NCBI GenBank assembly: GCA_043756665.1
Contig: JAYUQR010000146.1
Location: 1 to 20,019 of the forward strand
Direction of reading: 5' to 3'
Source: STC-74 sp043756665
GTDB lineage: Bacteria; Patescibacteriota; Gracilibacteria; BD1-5; UBA2023
DNA length: 20,019 nt
Position 1 is the stretch's first letter; each line of letters starts with the position of its first letter. The notes under the pieces are model-generated. The model saw nothing but the letters and a program-made list of their open reading frames with translations, made no database searches and was not told the origin of the DNA. Of the stretch, positions 1-8,862 are shown piece by piece. The translations under genes and the position numbers were made by a program.

Positions 1-717
1 GGAGGAAAGACTACACTCATGAAGCTCATCGCCGGATACCTCCATCCAGAATCTTGATCGATATCTGTTCTCGGAAATAGACTCGATGAGACCGCACTGA
101 AGTCCTACTATCCGCATATAGGATATCTCACTCAGGAACCGAGCGTTTTCGATGGGACGATCAGAGAGAATCTAGTTTCTGCTATCACACAAAAGAAGAC
201 AGGTACACACACAGATACACACACAGATACGCAGAAGAATCATTCTATAATCCCTGAAACAAAAAAGAAAAATACCACTGTGTCTTCTGTTACTGTATCT
301 GTATCTCAAGATGAAATGCTCGATAGAGCATTGAGACTGGCTCACTGTGACTTCGTCTTCGAGATGGAAGAGTGACTCGATACAGAGATATGAGAACGTG
401 GTGTCAGACTCAGCTGAGGACAGAAACAACGACTCGCGATCGCGAAGATATTTCTGAAAAATCCGGAGATCATCCTCCTCGATGAACCCACCTCAGCACT
501 TGACTCATTCAGTGAGGAGAAGATCACGGCCGCTCTCAATACTCTTTTCGAGTGACGTACCGTCATCATCATCGCACACCGACTCCAGACTGTCCGTCAT
601 GCTGATGATATCATCGTGATCGAGTGAGGAGATGTGGTCGAACGGGGAAATCATGAGATGCTCGTGAACACGTGAGGCATTTATCAGAAAATGCTCGAGC
701 TCCAGAGTGGGTTTTAA
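1..717 (+). CDS. ABC exporter ATP-binding domain (5' end missing)
   Basis: ATP-hydrolysing domain of an ABC transporter, probably the C-terminal half of an exporter-type half-transporter in the inner membrane; the window begins inside the Walker A loop (GGKTTL). Seen in order over 238 residues: Q-loop region (GYLTQEPSVF), signature LSGGQ at about 137-141, Walker B and D-loop (ILLDEPTSALDS) and the switch histidine (IIAHRL). The ending (VVERGNHEML...YQKMLELQ) is typical of MsbA-like exporters. Seven codons are UGA read as Gly, including the first Gly of LSGGQ. Residues about 61-103, just after the RENL motif, are a low-complexity Thr/Ser/Lys-rich insertion not expected in the family; its DNA carries an ACACAGAT-type microrepeat. 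Stop is TAA. The substrate cannot be told. Confidence 0.93.
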
Positions 718-728
718 TTTAGAAAAGT

Positions 729-1364
729 ATGAAAAATTGAACATTAGTGATCATACCACCACTTGATTCTAACCGAATTCTTACTTTTTCTCAGTATGCT
801 GAGATACTCAACATCCCCGTAGAAGAATTAAAGCGACATATACGATTATTCGTCACTGAGAAGTTAGGAGATTATTGAGCTGGGCATTTTTGGCAATGAC
901 GGAGTGGGGTTTATATAAGCGAGCAACTGCAATGAAAAATCCAAGAAAAAGTAAGGAAATCACACATTGTACTAAAAGTAAAACCCGAAAAACCCCAGAA
1001 AATAATCAAGAAGGTGCATAGAGAAATTTCTGATGATATTGATTTTTTTAATTTTCTGAAAACCTATATAGGTATACGAAATTTGCCAACGACTGATATG
1101 GAGATTATCCTCACTCTCTTAGCACAGAAATATCCAGATACAGTAGCACTTCTATTCACTTCAAATCGAACTTGACCAGGTAATGCACACTCTTTTAAAA
1201 AACAAAATGAAGAACTCCTCAAAAAATATATTTGAAATGTGATATTCTGAATTGGAGACCTTTCTATATTCTCGAATTGAATTCAAAAAAGAATGAGAGC
1301 ATTCCATTATCGATGTAAACATGTAGTAATACCAACTAGAGAGCCCGCTGATATCAGTGTTTAG
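729..1364 (+). CDS. Unknown protein, possible N-terminal helix-turn-helix
   Basis: I do not recognise this 211-residue protein. The start follows the ABC gene by 11 bases, so the two are probably co-transcribed. It has eight in-frame UGA codons (Gly) and ends at TAG. Residues about 18-45 (FSQYAEILNIPVEELKRHIR) look like a helix-turn-helix or winged-helix segment. The middle is lysine-rich (VKPEKPQKIIKKVH). The C-terminal part has an alternating strand-helix look (ALLFTSN, then VIFGIGDLSIF, then HVVIPTREPADI) that could be a small alpha/beta domain. No signal peptide or membrane segment is visible. A DNA-binding role is inference only. The gene is AT-richer than its neighbours, which may mark a different history. 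Confidence 0.75.
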
Positions 1365-1369
1365 TTTTT

Positions 1370-1409
1370 TTGCATTCCCACTGATCATATGCTAGTATAG
1401 GAGTATAAT
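1370..1409 (+). promoter_or_regulatory. Possible promoter of the aldehyde dehydrogenase gene
   Basis: TTGCAT at 1370-1375 and TAGTAT at 1393-1398 are spaced by 17 bases, a sigma70-like arrangement. A perfect TATAAT also lies at 1404-1409, only 9 bases before the ATG; if that is the true -10, the message would be nearly leaderless. Position and base match only. Confidence 0.35.
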
Positions 1410-1418
1410 CTACTCACT

Positions 1419-2795
1419 ATGTTCATCCCTTCGACCAATCCATCACGGAATGCAGAAATTATCGACAGTGTCGAGTCGACTTCAGAATCAGAGATTATTC
1501 ATCTCGTAGAGAGGGCTCATATTGCTCAGAAGTGATGGAAAAAGTGCACGGTTTCAAAAAGGGTGAAATACCTCGAAAAGGCATATCAGGTATTCTCCGA
1601 GAAGCGTGAAGACCTCGCAGAGAGTATTGCGAGAGAGATGGGTATGCCGATCAGGCAGGCACGAGATGAGGTATCATATGGACTCCTCTATTTCCGTGGA
1701 TACCTCGATACAGCGGAGAAATACCTCTCCGATGAGGTCACTCGTGAAACTGATACCGAGCTCCATATCGTCTCGTATGAGCCGAAGTGAGTGATAGCTG
1801 CGATCACTCCGTGGAATTATCCATTTATGCTCTGTATCTGGGCATGTATCCAGCCACTCCTCGCAGGGAATACCGTCGTCTGGAAGATCTCAAAAGAGGT
1901 TATACTCACTGGAAGATTGATCGAGAATATTATGAAGACTACCGAACTCCCTGAATGAGTCTGGAGCGAGATCTATGGTGATGGGAGATCATGAGACTTT
2001 CTTACAGATCAGGATATCGATGGGATTACCTTCACGGGAAGTACTCAGGTCGGTCGTGGACTCGCGAAAAAGGCTCAAGAAAAATGAATCACTGCCGTCA
2101 TGGAACTCGGTGGGTCGGCTCCAGGGATTGTTATGTCTGATGCGGATATCGATCAGGTACTCGAGTCGATATATTTTTTCCGATTCTCGAATGCAGGACA
2201 GATGTGTGATGGACTCAAACGTCTTATCGTCCACGCTTCCCGATATGTAGAAATCGTAGAAAAACTCTCGAAACTCCTCCTCTCGAAAAAAATCGGTGAT
2301 GCTCTCGATGCATCGACGGATATCGGACCATTGGTCTCAGAGGCTCAGGTGAAACACCTCGAAGAGCAATACATCGATGCTCTCGCCAGTGGTGCAAGTG
2401 TACTCGCGGAAATCGCACTTCCTGAGCATCTCGAGTGAGCCTACTTCACCCCGAAAATCCTCGGAAATATCACACCAGATATGCTCGTGTGGAAAGAGGA
2501 AGTATTTTGACCGATTCTCCCGATCGTCATATTCGATACTCTCGAGGAAGCTATTCGACTGGCCAATGATACTCCTTATGGGCTCGGTGCGTATATCTTC
2601 ACACAGGATGAGGGTATGTTTCGAGACATGGCGAAACAAATCCAGAGTGGGATGGTGCAGATGAATACGGTGAATTACTGTATTCCTGAAAATCCATTTG
2701 GTGGGAGAAAATCTTCTGGTATCGGGAGTGAACATGGTCGATGGGGATATACAGAGTTCACCGATAAAAAAGTCATCAGTATCCCGAAAAAATAG
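1419..2795 (+). CDS. NAD(P)-dependent aldehyde dehydrogenase
   Basis: Cytosolic aldehyde dehydrogenase of 458 residues, close to the family length, oxidising an aldehyde to the acid with NAD(P)+. Motifs seen: the NAD-binding TPWNYPF segment, the FTGSTQVG loop, the general-base Glu in MELGGSAPG, the catalytic Cys in NAGQMCDGLKR, the EEVFGPI motif and the NPFGGRKSSGIG segment near the end. Several glycines are UGA, including the one before the TPWNYPF segment. The sequence resembles succinate-semialdehyde or aminobutyraldehyde dehydrogenases. With a putrescine aminotransferase two genes downstream, 4-aminobutanal is a reasonable substrate, but this is inferred from context. No Shine-Dalgarno precedes the ATG; a GGAG at 1400-1403 is too far (15 bases). 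Stop TAG. Confidence 0.93.
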
Positions 2796-2843
2796 TTGAA
2801 TGGGTATATCAAGCATAGGAACTCTAAATACAAATAAATACAT

Positions 2844-3476
2844 ATGCAAACAACTTTCGCACTCCTCGCGACGATCATCTATCTCATCGGGATGATCCCC
2901 TACCTCTGGCACGCCTATCATGGAAGAGTGGTACCACATCCCTATAGCTGGAGTGTATGGTCGATCTTTGCTCTGACGAGTGGATATATCCTCTATGTTC
3001 AGTGAGGTCTCACTATTGCACTTATTCCATTTCTCGTTCGATCGATCGCACTCATGATCGGTGCATACTTCTGATGGAAAAAACGTGCAAAGATCTCGAT
3101 CGGACGGTTTGATCGTTCTATGCTCCTCCTCGCGATACTCTCTATATCAGGTATGTATTTCTATGGTCATTCGGAAGTGATATTTTTCATCATCATTCTC
3201 GACTTTCTGATCCTTGCTCCGACACTGAGAAAGATCTGGGATAATCCAGATACTGAGGAGAAGCTCGCATGGATCATGGCGTGAGTATCACATACTCTGG
3301 TACTTCTCTCGATAGAGATCATAGCATTTAGTACGATTGGGTACACGATATATAACATTTTGATAAATTTCGCAGTAGCATTTCTCATCTATCGTCGACA
3401 TGAATATGTACAGAGATTTCACTATCGATTCAAAAAATATTTCTCATTTTTTGCTTTGAAAAAGAAACTCTGGTAG
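2844..3476 (+). CDS. Polytopic membrane protein, PQ-loop-like
   Basis: Integral membrane protein of 210 residues with about seven hydrophobic helices. Two similar halves are visible. The first carries IPYLWHAYHGRVVPHPYSWS with W-S-V-W at the start of the next helix. The second carries LAPTLRKIWDNPDTEEKLAW. Proline plus a polar loop plus tryptophan at a helix start, duplicated, is the pattern of PQ-loop/SWEET-like proteins, so small-molecule transport is possible, but family membership is a judgement by eye. It sits between the aldehyde dehydrogenase (48 bases upstream) and patA (32 bases downstream), so a role in moving an amine or amino acid of that pathway is conceivable. UGA glycines occur in the loops (QGGLT, YFGWK, AGVSH). 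Basic C-terminus; stop TAG. Confidence 0.8.
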
Positions 3477-3508
3477 AATATTTTCGCTTTTTAATCATCT
3501 CAATTCCT

Positions 3509-4903
3509 ATGCAGAATAAAGCTCCAGAATCAGTTCTCGACTATACGACTCGTTGGCTCGATATCATCCAGAAAAAAGATGATCCGACTCCAGAAACGGC
3601 CGACTGGATCATCCGGGAGTCTCTCCATAATTTCGGAGAACACTTCAATGCTGGATGGCTCGAATACCGAAAATCCGTGACCCTCGCAGATCAGTGTGGT
3701 ATAATCCCCGGTGATTGTGTCGCTGTCGAATGGAAAGGAAAGTGAGCCATATTTCAGGATGTACTCGGTCGCGAGTATATCGACTGGCTCGGTGGATACG
3801 GGATGATGAGTCATGGCTGGTCGCACCCTGATGTGATCGCTGCAGTTCAGGCACAACTCCAGCATACTCCGATGCCCTCTCAGGAACTCATCGATCCGCT
3901 CCGAGGCGTTCTCGCACGTATCATAGCAGAGATTACTCCTGGTGATCTCCAGTATGCATTTTTCGCTGGGAGTGGGACGGAGGCCAATGAATGAGCCATC
4001 AAGCTCGCGAAGATGTACACGAAGAAAGCAGGATTTATCGTCGCAGTCAAGGGATTTCACGGGAAAACTATGGGATCACTTTCGATGATCTGAAAAAAAG
4101 ACTATCGTGAACCTGTCGGTCAGATGTATGGAGGACCTGTCTATCATGTCCCCTATGGTGATGCGGAAGCGGTCGAACGGCAGCTCGAGATCTGTGAGAC
4201 AGTCGGTATCGGGATCGCAGCGGTCATGATGGAGCCGATACAGGGAGAGGCTGGAGCGATCGTTCCACCAGATGATTTCTGGCCACGTATCCGCGCGGCG
4301 ACGAAAAAACACGGAGTTCTCCTCATAGCAGACGAGGTTCAGACAGGACTCGGACGTACCGGGAAACTCTGGTGAGTCGATCACTGGGGTGTGGTTCCTG
4401 ATATCATGACGATGGCGAAAGCCCTCGGAGGTGGAGTGATGCCGATATCTGCATTTGTCTCGACGAAGGAGATATGGGAGTGTATGATGCATCCGAATCC
4501 ATTCATCCATACGACGACAACAGGTGGAGGAGCACTCGCCTGCTCGGCAGCGATCGCGGCGATCCATGTCGCACTCAGAGACGATTATCCGAAGATGGCT
4601 GAAGAAAAAGGAAAATATATGATGGATCGACTCCAACCCCTCGTCGATGAATATCCAGAAATATATGAATACATCAGTGGCAAATGACTCCTCATAGCTC
4701 AACATTTTCGCTCGGCAGATATCGGATATCAGGTAACGGCAGAGCTCTTTCGCAACGGTGTCCTCATCGCTGGAACCCTCAATAGTTCTATCACGAGTCG
4801 TATCGAACCACCTATCGTCATCACCTATGATGAGATCGATCGTGGGATAAAAGCACTCGAGAAGTCACTGAAGGTGGTTGCAAAGTCACTCAAGAAGAAG
4901 TAA
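3509..4903 (+). CDS. patA: Putrescine aminotransferase (class III, PLP)
   Basis: Transfers the amino group of putrescine (or a related diamine) to 2-oxoglutarate, giving 4-aminobutanal and glutamate. It is 464 residues (E. coli PatA is about 459) and resembles PatA along its length: LEYRKSVT, IDWLGGYGMMSHGWSHPDV, SQELIDPLRG, FFAGSGTEANE, FHGKTMGSLS, MMEPIQGEAGAIVPP, DEVQTGLGRTG, KALGGGVMPI, NPFIHTTT, GVLIAGTLN and RIEPPIVI. The PLP lysine is about K304 in MAKALGGG. UGA glycines occur at conserved sites (NEGAIK, LWGVDH, GKGLLI). Close relatives include ornithine aminotransferases; the N-terminal and VLIAGTLN segments favour PatA. No Shine-Dalgarno precedes the ATG. Stop TAA, followed by a weak terminator-like hairpin and the gdh promoter. 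Confidence 0.9.
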
Positions 4904-4925
4904 TTTCCCACAATTTGCAATAAGA

Positions 4926-4953
4926 TAATGAGATCTATTCTCACTATTTTTTG
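4926..4953 (+). terminator. Weak terminator-like hairpin after patA
   Basis: TAATGAGA (4926-4933), a 5-base loop and TCTCACTA (4939-4946) form a stem with one mismatch, followed by a run of six T. The AT-rich stem is weak, so read-through is likely. The T-run overlaps the -35 box of the gdh promoter. Confidence 0.4.
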
Positions 4954-4978
4954 ACTTCACGCTCTGAAAAAATAGAAT
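4951..4978 (+). promoter_or_regulatory. Probable gdh promoter
   Basis: TTGACT at 4951-4956 and TAGAAT at 4973-4978 with a 16-base spacer is a good sigma70-type match. Transcription would begin at about 4985, inside the 9-base tandem repeat that forms the gdh leader. Confidence 0.5.
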
Positions 4979-4980
4979 TC

Positions 4981-5007
4981 TTCTACCTCTTCTACCTCTT
5001 CTACCTC
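4981..5007 (+). repeat. Three perfect 9-base tandem repeats in the gdh leader
   Basis: TTCTACCTC is repeated three times without a mismatch, ending 7 bases before the gdh ATG. The predicted transcription start lies within it, so copy number would set the length of the untranslated leader. The tract is pyrimidine-rich and contains no ribosome-binding sequence. Confidence 0.85.
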
Positions 5008-5014
5008 TTTGCCT

Positions 5015-6418
5015 ATGTCTCTCAATAATCCTTTCGAATCCGCACGTACTCAGATGCGTACAGCGTACGAATATATCAGAAACCAAACCCCCCTCCCCCC
5101 CTTGACAGGGGGGCAGAATGAGCAATATTCACATGAGTTCGAGACACTCCTCTCCCCTGATCGTGTGATCGAGGTGTCAATACCTGTGATTATGGATGAT
5201 GGGTTGACTCGCACGTTTACGGGATTTCGCAGTCAGCATAATAACGCCCGTTGACCCTACAAGTGAGGGATTCGTTATCACCAAGATGTCACGAAAGATG
5301 AAGTGATGGCACTCTCGACCTGGATGAGTATCAAGTGTGCGACGCTCGATCTCCCACTCGGTGGCGGAAAGTGAGGGATTATAGTGGATCCGAAGACACT
5401 CTCGAAACGTGAGCTCGAAGCACTGTCGCGATGATGGGTACAGAAGCTCTATAAATACCTCTGACCCCTCGATGATGTCCCAGCACCAGACGTGAATACG
5501 AACGGTGAGATCATGTCCTGGATGGTCGATGAGTATTCGAAACTCACTGGACATTGGTCACCTGGAACCTTCACGGGAAAACCACTCTCAATCGGAGGAT
5601 TACTCGGTCGTGACACTGCAACGGCTCAGGGTGGACTCTATGTCCTCGAGGCATACCTCCGTGGAGCCCCCCTGTCAAGGGGGGATGGCGATAGCCAGGG
5701 GGGTTTGGTTTCAGAAAATCAGAACAAAACCCCCCTACCCCCCTTTACAGGGGGGCTCGAAACCAATCCACTCAAGTGAAAGAAAATCGTTATCCAGTGA
5801 GCAGGAAATGCAGGACTGAATATGATCGAACTGATAGCCAAGACGGGTGCGATCCTCATCGCGACATCTGATTCTCATGGCGGGATTCATGATGAAACAG
5901 GTCTCGATATTACCAAGATTATCGAACTGAAGAAAAATAAAAAATCCCTCACCGAATACACATTTTCGAGCCCCCCTGATAAGGGGGGACAAGGGGGGTT
6001 TGTGTCAAATGCTGAACTCCTCGAACTCGAGTGTGATATTCTCATTCCCGCGGCTCTCGAGAATCAGATCACGGGAGAGAATGCGAAAAATGTGAAAGCG
6101 AAACTCATCATGGAACTCGCGAATTGACCGATCACTCCCGAAGCTGATACTATCCTCTTCTCGAGAGGAATTCCTGTCATTCCTGACATTCTCGCGAATG
6201 CAGGTGGTGTGACGGTCTCCTACTTCGAACAGGTGCAGAATAGCATGAACTACTCTTGGTCACGAGAAGAAGTCCAGGAAAAACTCAAACTCAAGATGGA
6301 AACAGCACTTCATGGAGTATTACAAAGTGCAGGAGAACATGGAGTGATGCTCCGAACAGGAGCCTATGTCGTCGCGATGAATCGGATCCTCGTGGCGATG
6401 CGGGTGAGGGGAATGTAG
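5015..6418 (+). CDS. gdhA: Glutamate dehydrogenase with three in-frame repeat insertions
   Basis: Interconverts glutamate with 2-oxoglutarate and ammonia using NAD(P). It has 467 residues against about 415-420 for the family. The excess matches three in-frame insertions of a GC-run repeat at residues about 24-34, 218-248 and 318-330. Conserved motifs: GPYKGGIRYH (K83, next Gly is UGA), PLGGGKGGI with K119 (next Gly is UGA), PDVNTNGEIM, GRDTATAQGG, the Rossmann loop QGAGNAG, ILIPAALENQIT, and PDILANAGGVTVSYFEQVQN. The start is chosen because NPFESA is the usual N-terminus of this type. GDH can recycle the glutamate made by PatA just upstream. The last 25 codons are found again at 11078-11152 and a shorter copy at 7579-7617. 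The three insertions fall between conserved motifs, presumably in loops, so the enzyme may still be active. Stop TAG. Confidence 0.95.
5085..5114 (+). repeat. GC-run palindromic element, gdh copy 1
   Basis: A run of C, a few bases, a second run of C, TTGACA, then a run of G. It is translated in frame within the N-terminal helix of GDH as TPLPPLTGG. The C and G runs can pair into a hairpin. The same core recurs at 5666-5757, 5968-6002 and 14883-14927. Confidence 0.85.
5666..5757 (+). repeat. GC-run palindromic element, gdh copy 2 (head-to-head pair)
   Basis: Two copies of the element in inverted orientation, separated by an AT-rich spacer, form a long imperfect palindrome. The left arm reads GAGCCCCCCTGTCAAGGGG and the right arm ends TTTACAGGGGGGCTC. 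It adds about 31 residues (APLSRGDGDSQGGL, spacer, TPLPPFTGGL) just before the Rossmann fold of GDH, with the frame kept. Confidence 0.88.
5968..6002 (+). repeat. GC-run palindromic element, gdh copy 3
   Basis: Single element in the orientation opposite to copy 1: CCCCCC, TGATAA, GGGGGG, ACAA, GGGGGG. It is translated in frame as SPPDKGGQGGF between the KNKKSLTEYTF segment and the NAELLELECDIL segment of GDH. Confidence 0.85.
6344..6375 (+). repeat. 32-base core in the gdh 3' end, identical to 11078-11109
   Basis: Thirty-two bases of the gdh coding end are identical to the start of the copy at 11078. They include an inverted repeat GCTCC-GAACA-GGAGC (5-base arms, 5-base spacer). Downstream of the core the two copies diverge. 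This is a candidate recombination site of an element inserted at the gdh tail; there is no integrase in the window. Confidence 0.6.
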
Positions 6419-6425
6419 TATTCTG

Positions 6426-6522
6426 AATTGGGTATAATTGGGTATTTTTATGGGTATCAGAAAAGAAATTGTTCTGCATTTTCCGTTGCAAATTGGATAT
6501 AATTGGATATATATATGGATAT
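6426..6522 (+). repeat. Two related 32-base AT-rich units before fic
   Basis: Unit A (6426-6457) starts AATTGGGTATAATTGGGTAT and ends ATGGGTAT. Unit B (6491-6522) has the same plan with GG replaced by GA: AATTGGATAT twice, then ATATATGGATAT. The fic ATG lies in the end of unit B. Each unit contains TATAAT, so this may be a duplicated promoter or operator; no good -35 box is seen. Confidence 0.6.
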
Positions 6523-7579
6523 GTTCGTACTCGATACACTCATTATCACGCCCGATATACTTGCATTGATAGCTCAGATCGATGAATTCAAGGGTGCTTG
6601 GCGTGCACTCGGGACACTCGCACCTGAGCGTCTCTGATCACTGCGACGCGTAGCAACTATCGAGAGTATCGGATCATCCACACGCATCGAGGGGAGCAAG
6701 CTTACCAACCGAGAAGTCGAGGTACTCCTCGCAGAGCTCGAGATCAGACAATTCACTACACGCGATGAGCAAGAGGTAGCAGGATACGCTGCAGTGATGG
6801 AGCTTGTATTTAGCTCTTGGCAACATATCTCATTCACAGAGAATCATATCAAACAGCTACATCGTGACTTGCTCACTCATAGCACCAAAGATGAACATCA
6901 TCGAGGAAGTTATAAAAAGCACACGAATCATGTCGGTGCATTCGATGAGTCAGGGAAACAAGTTGCTGTCATTTTTGAGACAGCTACCCCTTTTGCTACA
7001 CCACAACTGATGACTGAACTCGTAGACTGGTATAACCGAGAGAAAATAGCAAAAAATCTGCATCCACTCCTCACTATCGCTATTTTTGTAGTAGTATTTC
7101 TCGAGATTCATCCGTTTTCTGATGGCAATGGGCGACTATCGCGAGTACTCACGACACTCTTATTGTTACAGGCATGATATCTCTATGTTCCCTATAGTTC
7201 ACTCGAGTCTATCATCGAACAGAACAAACAGGGGTACTACCTCGCACTCCGCCAGACACAATGAACTATCCGTACTGATAGTTCCAATTGGCAATCTTGG
7301 GTACTATTTTTTCTCCAGTCGCTCAGCTCACAGGTATCTCAGCTCGAGAAAAAAGTCATACATGAAAAACTGATCCTGGCAGTGATGCCTGAGCTCTCAC
7401 TCCTCATCATAGAGCTTGCTCAGTCACAAGGCCGTATCACTACGCATGATATCGTGCTCGCCACAGATGCCAATCGCAATACGATCAAAAAACACCTCCA
7501 AAAATTGACCCTCAGAGGACAGCTCATACAACATGGGGCAGGTCGTGGCGTATGGTATAGTCTAGCGGGGATCCAGTAG
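6515..7579 (+). CDS. Fic-domain protein (AMP-transferase) with C-terminal winged helix
   Basis: Fic proteins transfer AMP (sometimes another nucleotide group) to hydroxyl side chains of target proteins. The active-site motif HPFSDGNGRLSR is complete at about residues 199-210. The N-terminal inhibitory motif STRIEG (S55 to G60) is also present, so this is an N-terminally autoinhibited Fic protein whose Glu59 should block ATP binding. The last 65 residues (ITTHDIVLATDANRNTIKKH and on) form a winged helix-turn-helix, as in many chromosomal Fic/DOC-family proteins. Length 354 residues; UGA glycines at ERLGSLR, LQAGYLY and TQGTIR. The start may be 6515 or the in-frame ATG at 6521. It stands alone, without a separate antitoxin, directly after gdh, and is followed by a partial gdh tail. 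The target is unknown. Confidence 0.92.
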
Positions 7580-7617
7580 AGCGGATCCTCGAGGTGATGA
7601 AGGCACGGGGAGCGTAG
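7579..7617 (+). pseudogene. Partial copy of the gdh 3' end (about 12 codons)
   Basis: Directly behind the fic stop lie codons reading ERILEVMKARGA and TAG, matching the GDH C-terminus NRILVAMRVRGM and TAG. The stretch CGGATCCTCG is identical to gdh and the rest matches in codon pattern. It is not in the fic frame and has no start. It is best read as the remnant of a gdh tail left by an insertion; the shortness makes this less sure than the copy at 11078. Confidence 0.55.
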
Positions 7618-7630
7618 TTGGTTGTTGGAT

Positions 7631-7671
7631 AAAAAGAAAAATCTCACCGATGAAGGTGGGATTTCTTTTTC
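7631..7671. terminator. Bidirectional terminator between fic and the nuclease gene
   Basis: A long stem (AGAAAAATCTCACC against GGTGGGATTTCTTTTTCT, with a G-T pair) has a short loop and A/T runs on both sides. It therefore works as a Rho-independent terminator for the convergent fic (+) and HNH nuclease (-) genes. Confidence 0.85.
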
Positions 7672-7694
7672 TAATGAAAGTAGCTCTAGAGTTC

Positions 7695-8858
7695 TTATCG
7701 ATTTCCTTTTGCTCGATTGTGAGTCTTGCAGAGCATCTGACAGTTGCTCATATCTGTAGTGCCACCCTTGCTCCATGCTGAGACATGATCGGCGTCCATA
7801 TCACCTAGACTCCATATCTTACTCTTGTTCGCATCGTGACCCATGGTACAATGTGGACAATTTGATTCGCCTTTTGATTTTGCTGCTTCACTCTGTGTTG
7901 TATAGATAGATTTTTTCGTTGCATCATCGAATACACGCACCTCGAGGAGCTTGGTATCTCTTGATCCACCGAGGATATATTCAAATATTCATTTTCTATT
8001 TTTGATATACGAGTCGCCATAGAGTTTGCGTACTTCGCTCGATACTGTGCTCGGATTATACGCAGTGGAGTGATATGTCTCATAGAGTCGTCCCCACTCG
8101 AGTCCTCGCATCTCACTCTCGACATCAGAGAATACACCAGACACCCAGTCGATCACCGTACCAAAATATGTTTTGAATTCCATGATATTGCTATCAGTAC
8201 GATGGCGTGCCATATAGTTACTGATACTCCCTGTACTCACCCAATCGAGTGCACACGCCAGGAAATCCTGTCGGATAGCACTTCATGATACATAGGCACC
8301 CCATTTTTGGATATTGGCATTTTGACTATTACTGAATTCTGACTTGCCGAGAGTGACAAATGGTCCAGAAAATACTGCATTGAGAAGCTCTTGCTCGTTG
8401 AGAGGAACTCAAGCGATATTGATCGTCTTGAACCATTCTTTGATCTCACTCTCAGTTCACTCGCACTCGTAGATGAGGAGATTGGTCTCGAGTATCTTGG
8501 ACTGCTTATCGCTCGCGATCCCACTGAAATATTGCTCCATACCGTTCTCATCCTTGACTGCGAACTTGCCTGTCACATAGCGACCGATACTCGTGATACG
8601 CTGTTGCCCGTCGAGTACTTCGTATTTTCCAGGGCTCACAGTATTGAAATATATGAGACCAAGTGGATAACCCTTGAGGATCGATGTGATCACTGCCACA
8701 TCTCGCTTGCCATCGGCATAGATATAGTTCCTCTGATACTCAGGTTGGATCGTGAGCGTCCCAGAGAGTCCAAAAAGTCCCTTCCCTTCGAGTTCATTGT
8801 AGGTGAATCCATCGCAGATATCACGGACGGTGATGTTGGTTTTGAGTGTGGTTTTCAT
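7695..8858 (-). CDS. DUF262 (GmrS-like) plus HNH nuclease
   Basis: 387-residue two-domain protein. The N-terminal part is a DUF262/ParB-like domain with IQPEYQRNYIYADGKR and the signature DGQQRITS, which in GmrSD-type enzymes binds and hydrolyses nucleotides. The C-terminal part is an HNH endonuclease: NCPHC, then DADHVSAWSKGGTTDMSNCQ, then LCKTHNRAKGNR, with metal-site cysteines. Such proteins are known as modification-dependent (type IV) restriction enzymes. Here the start lies 4 bases after the stop of an EcoRI-type adenine methylase, so the two form an operon and may be a restriction-modification pair. UGA glycines lie at ECEGTES, NIAGVPL, VSGSAI and NRKGIF. An upstream in-frame ATG at 8906 would overlap the methylase; 8858 is preferred because DUF262 begins there and the spacing is tight. 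Stop TAA. Confidence 0.9.
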
Positions 8859-8862
8859 AGTG

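Noticed and set aside
2337..2939. 200-residue reading frame on the minus strand
   Set aside because: It is antisense to the aldehyde dehydrogenase, which has all family motifs; the frame has no recognisable domain and arises from codon bias.
4076..4705. 209-residue reading frame on the minus strand
   Set aside because: Antisense to PatA, whose PLP and substrate motifs are complete; Arg/His/Ser-rich and without a family.
4981..5007. CRISPR array
   Set aside because: Units are 9 bases, directly adjacent, without spacers, and there are no cas genes.
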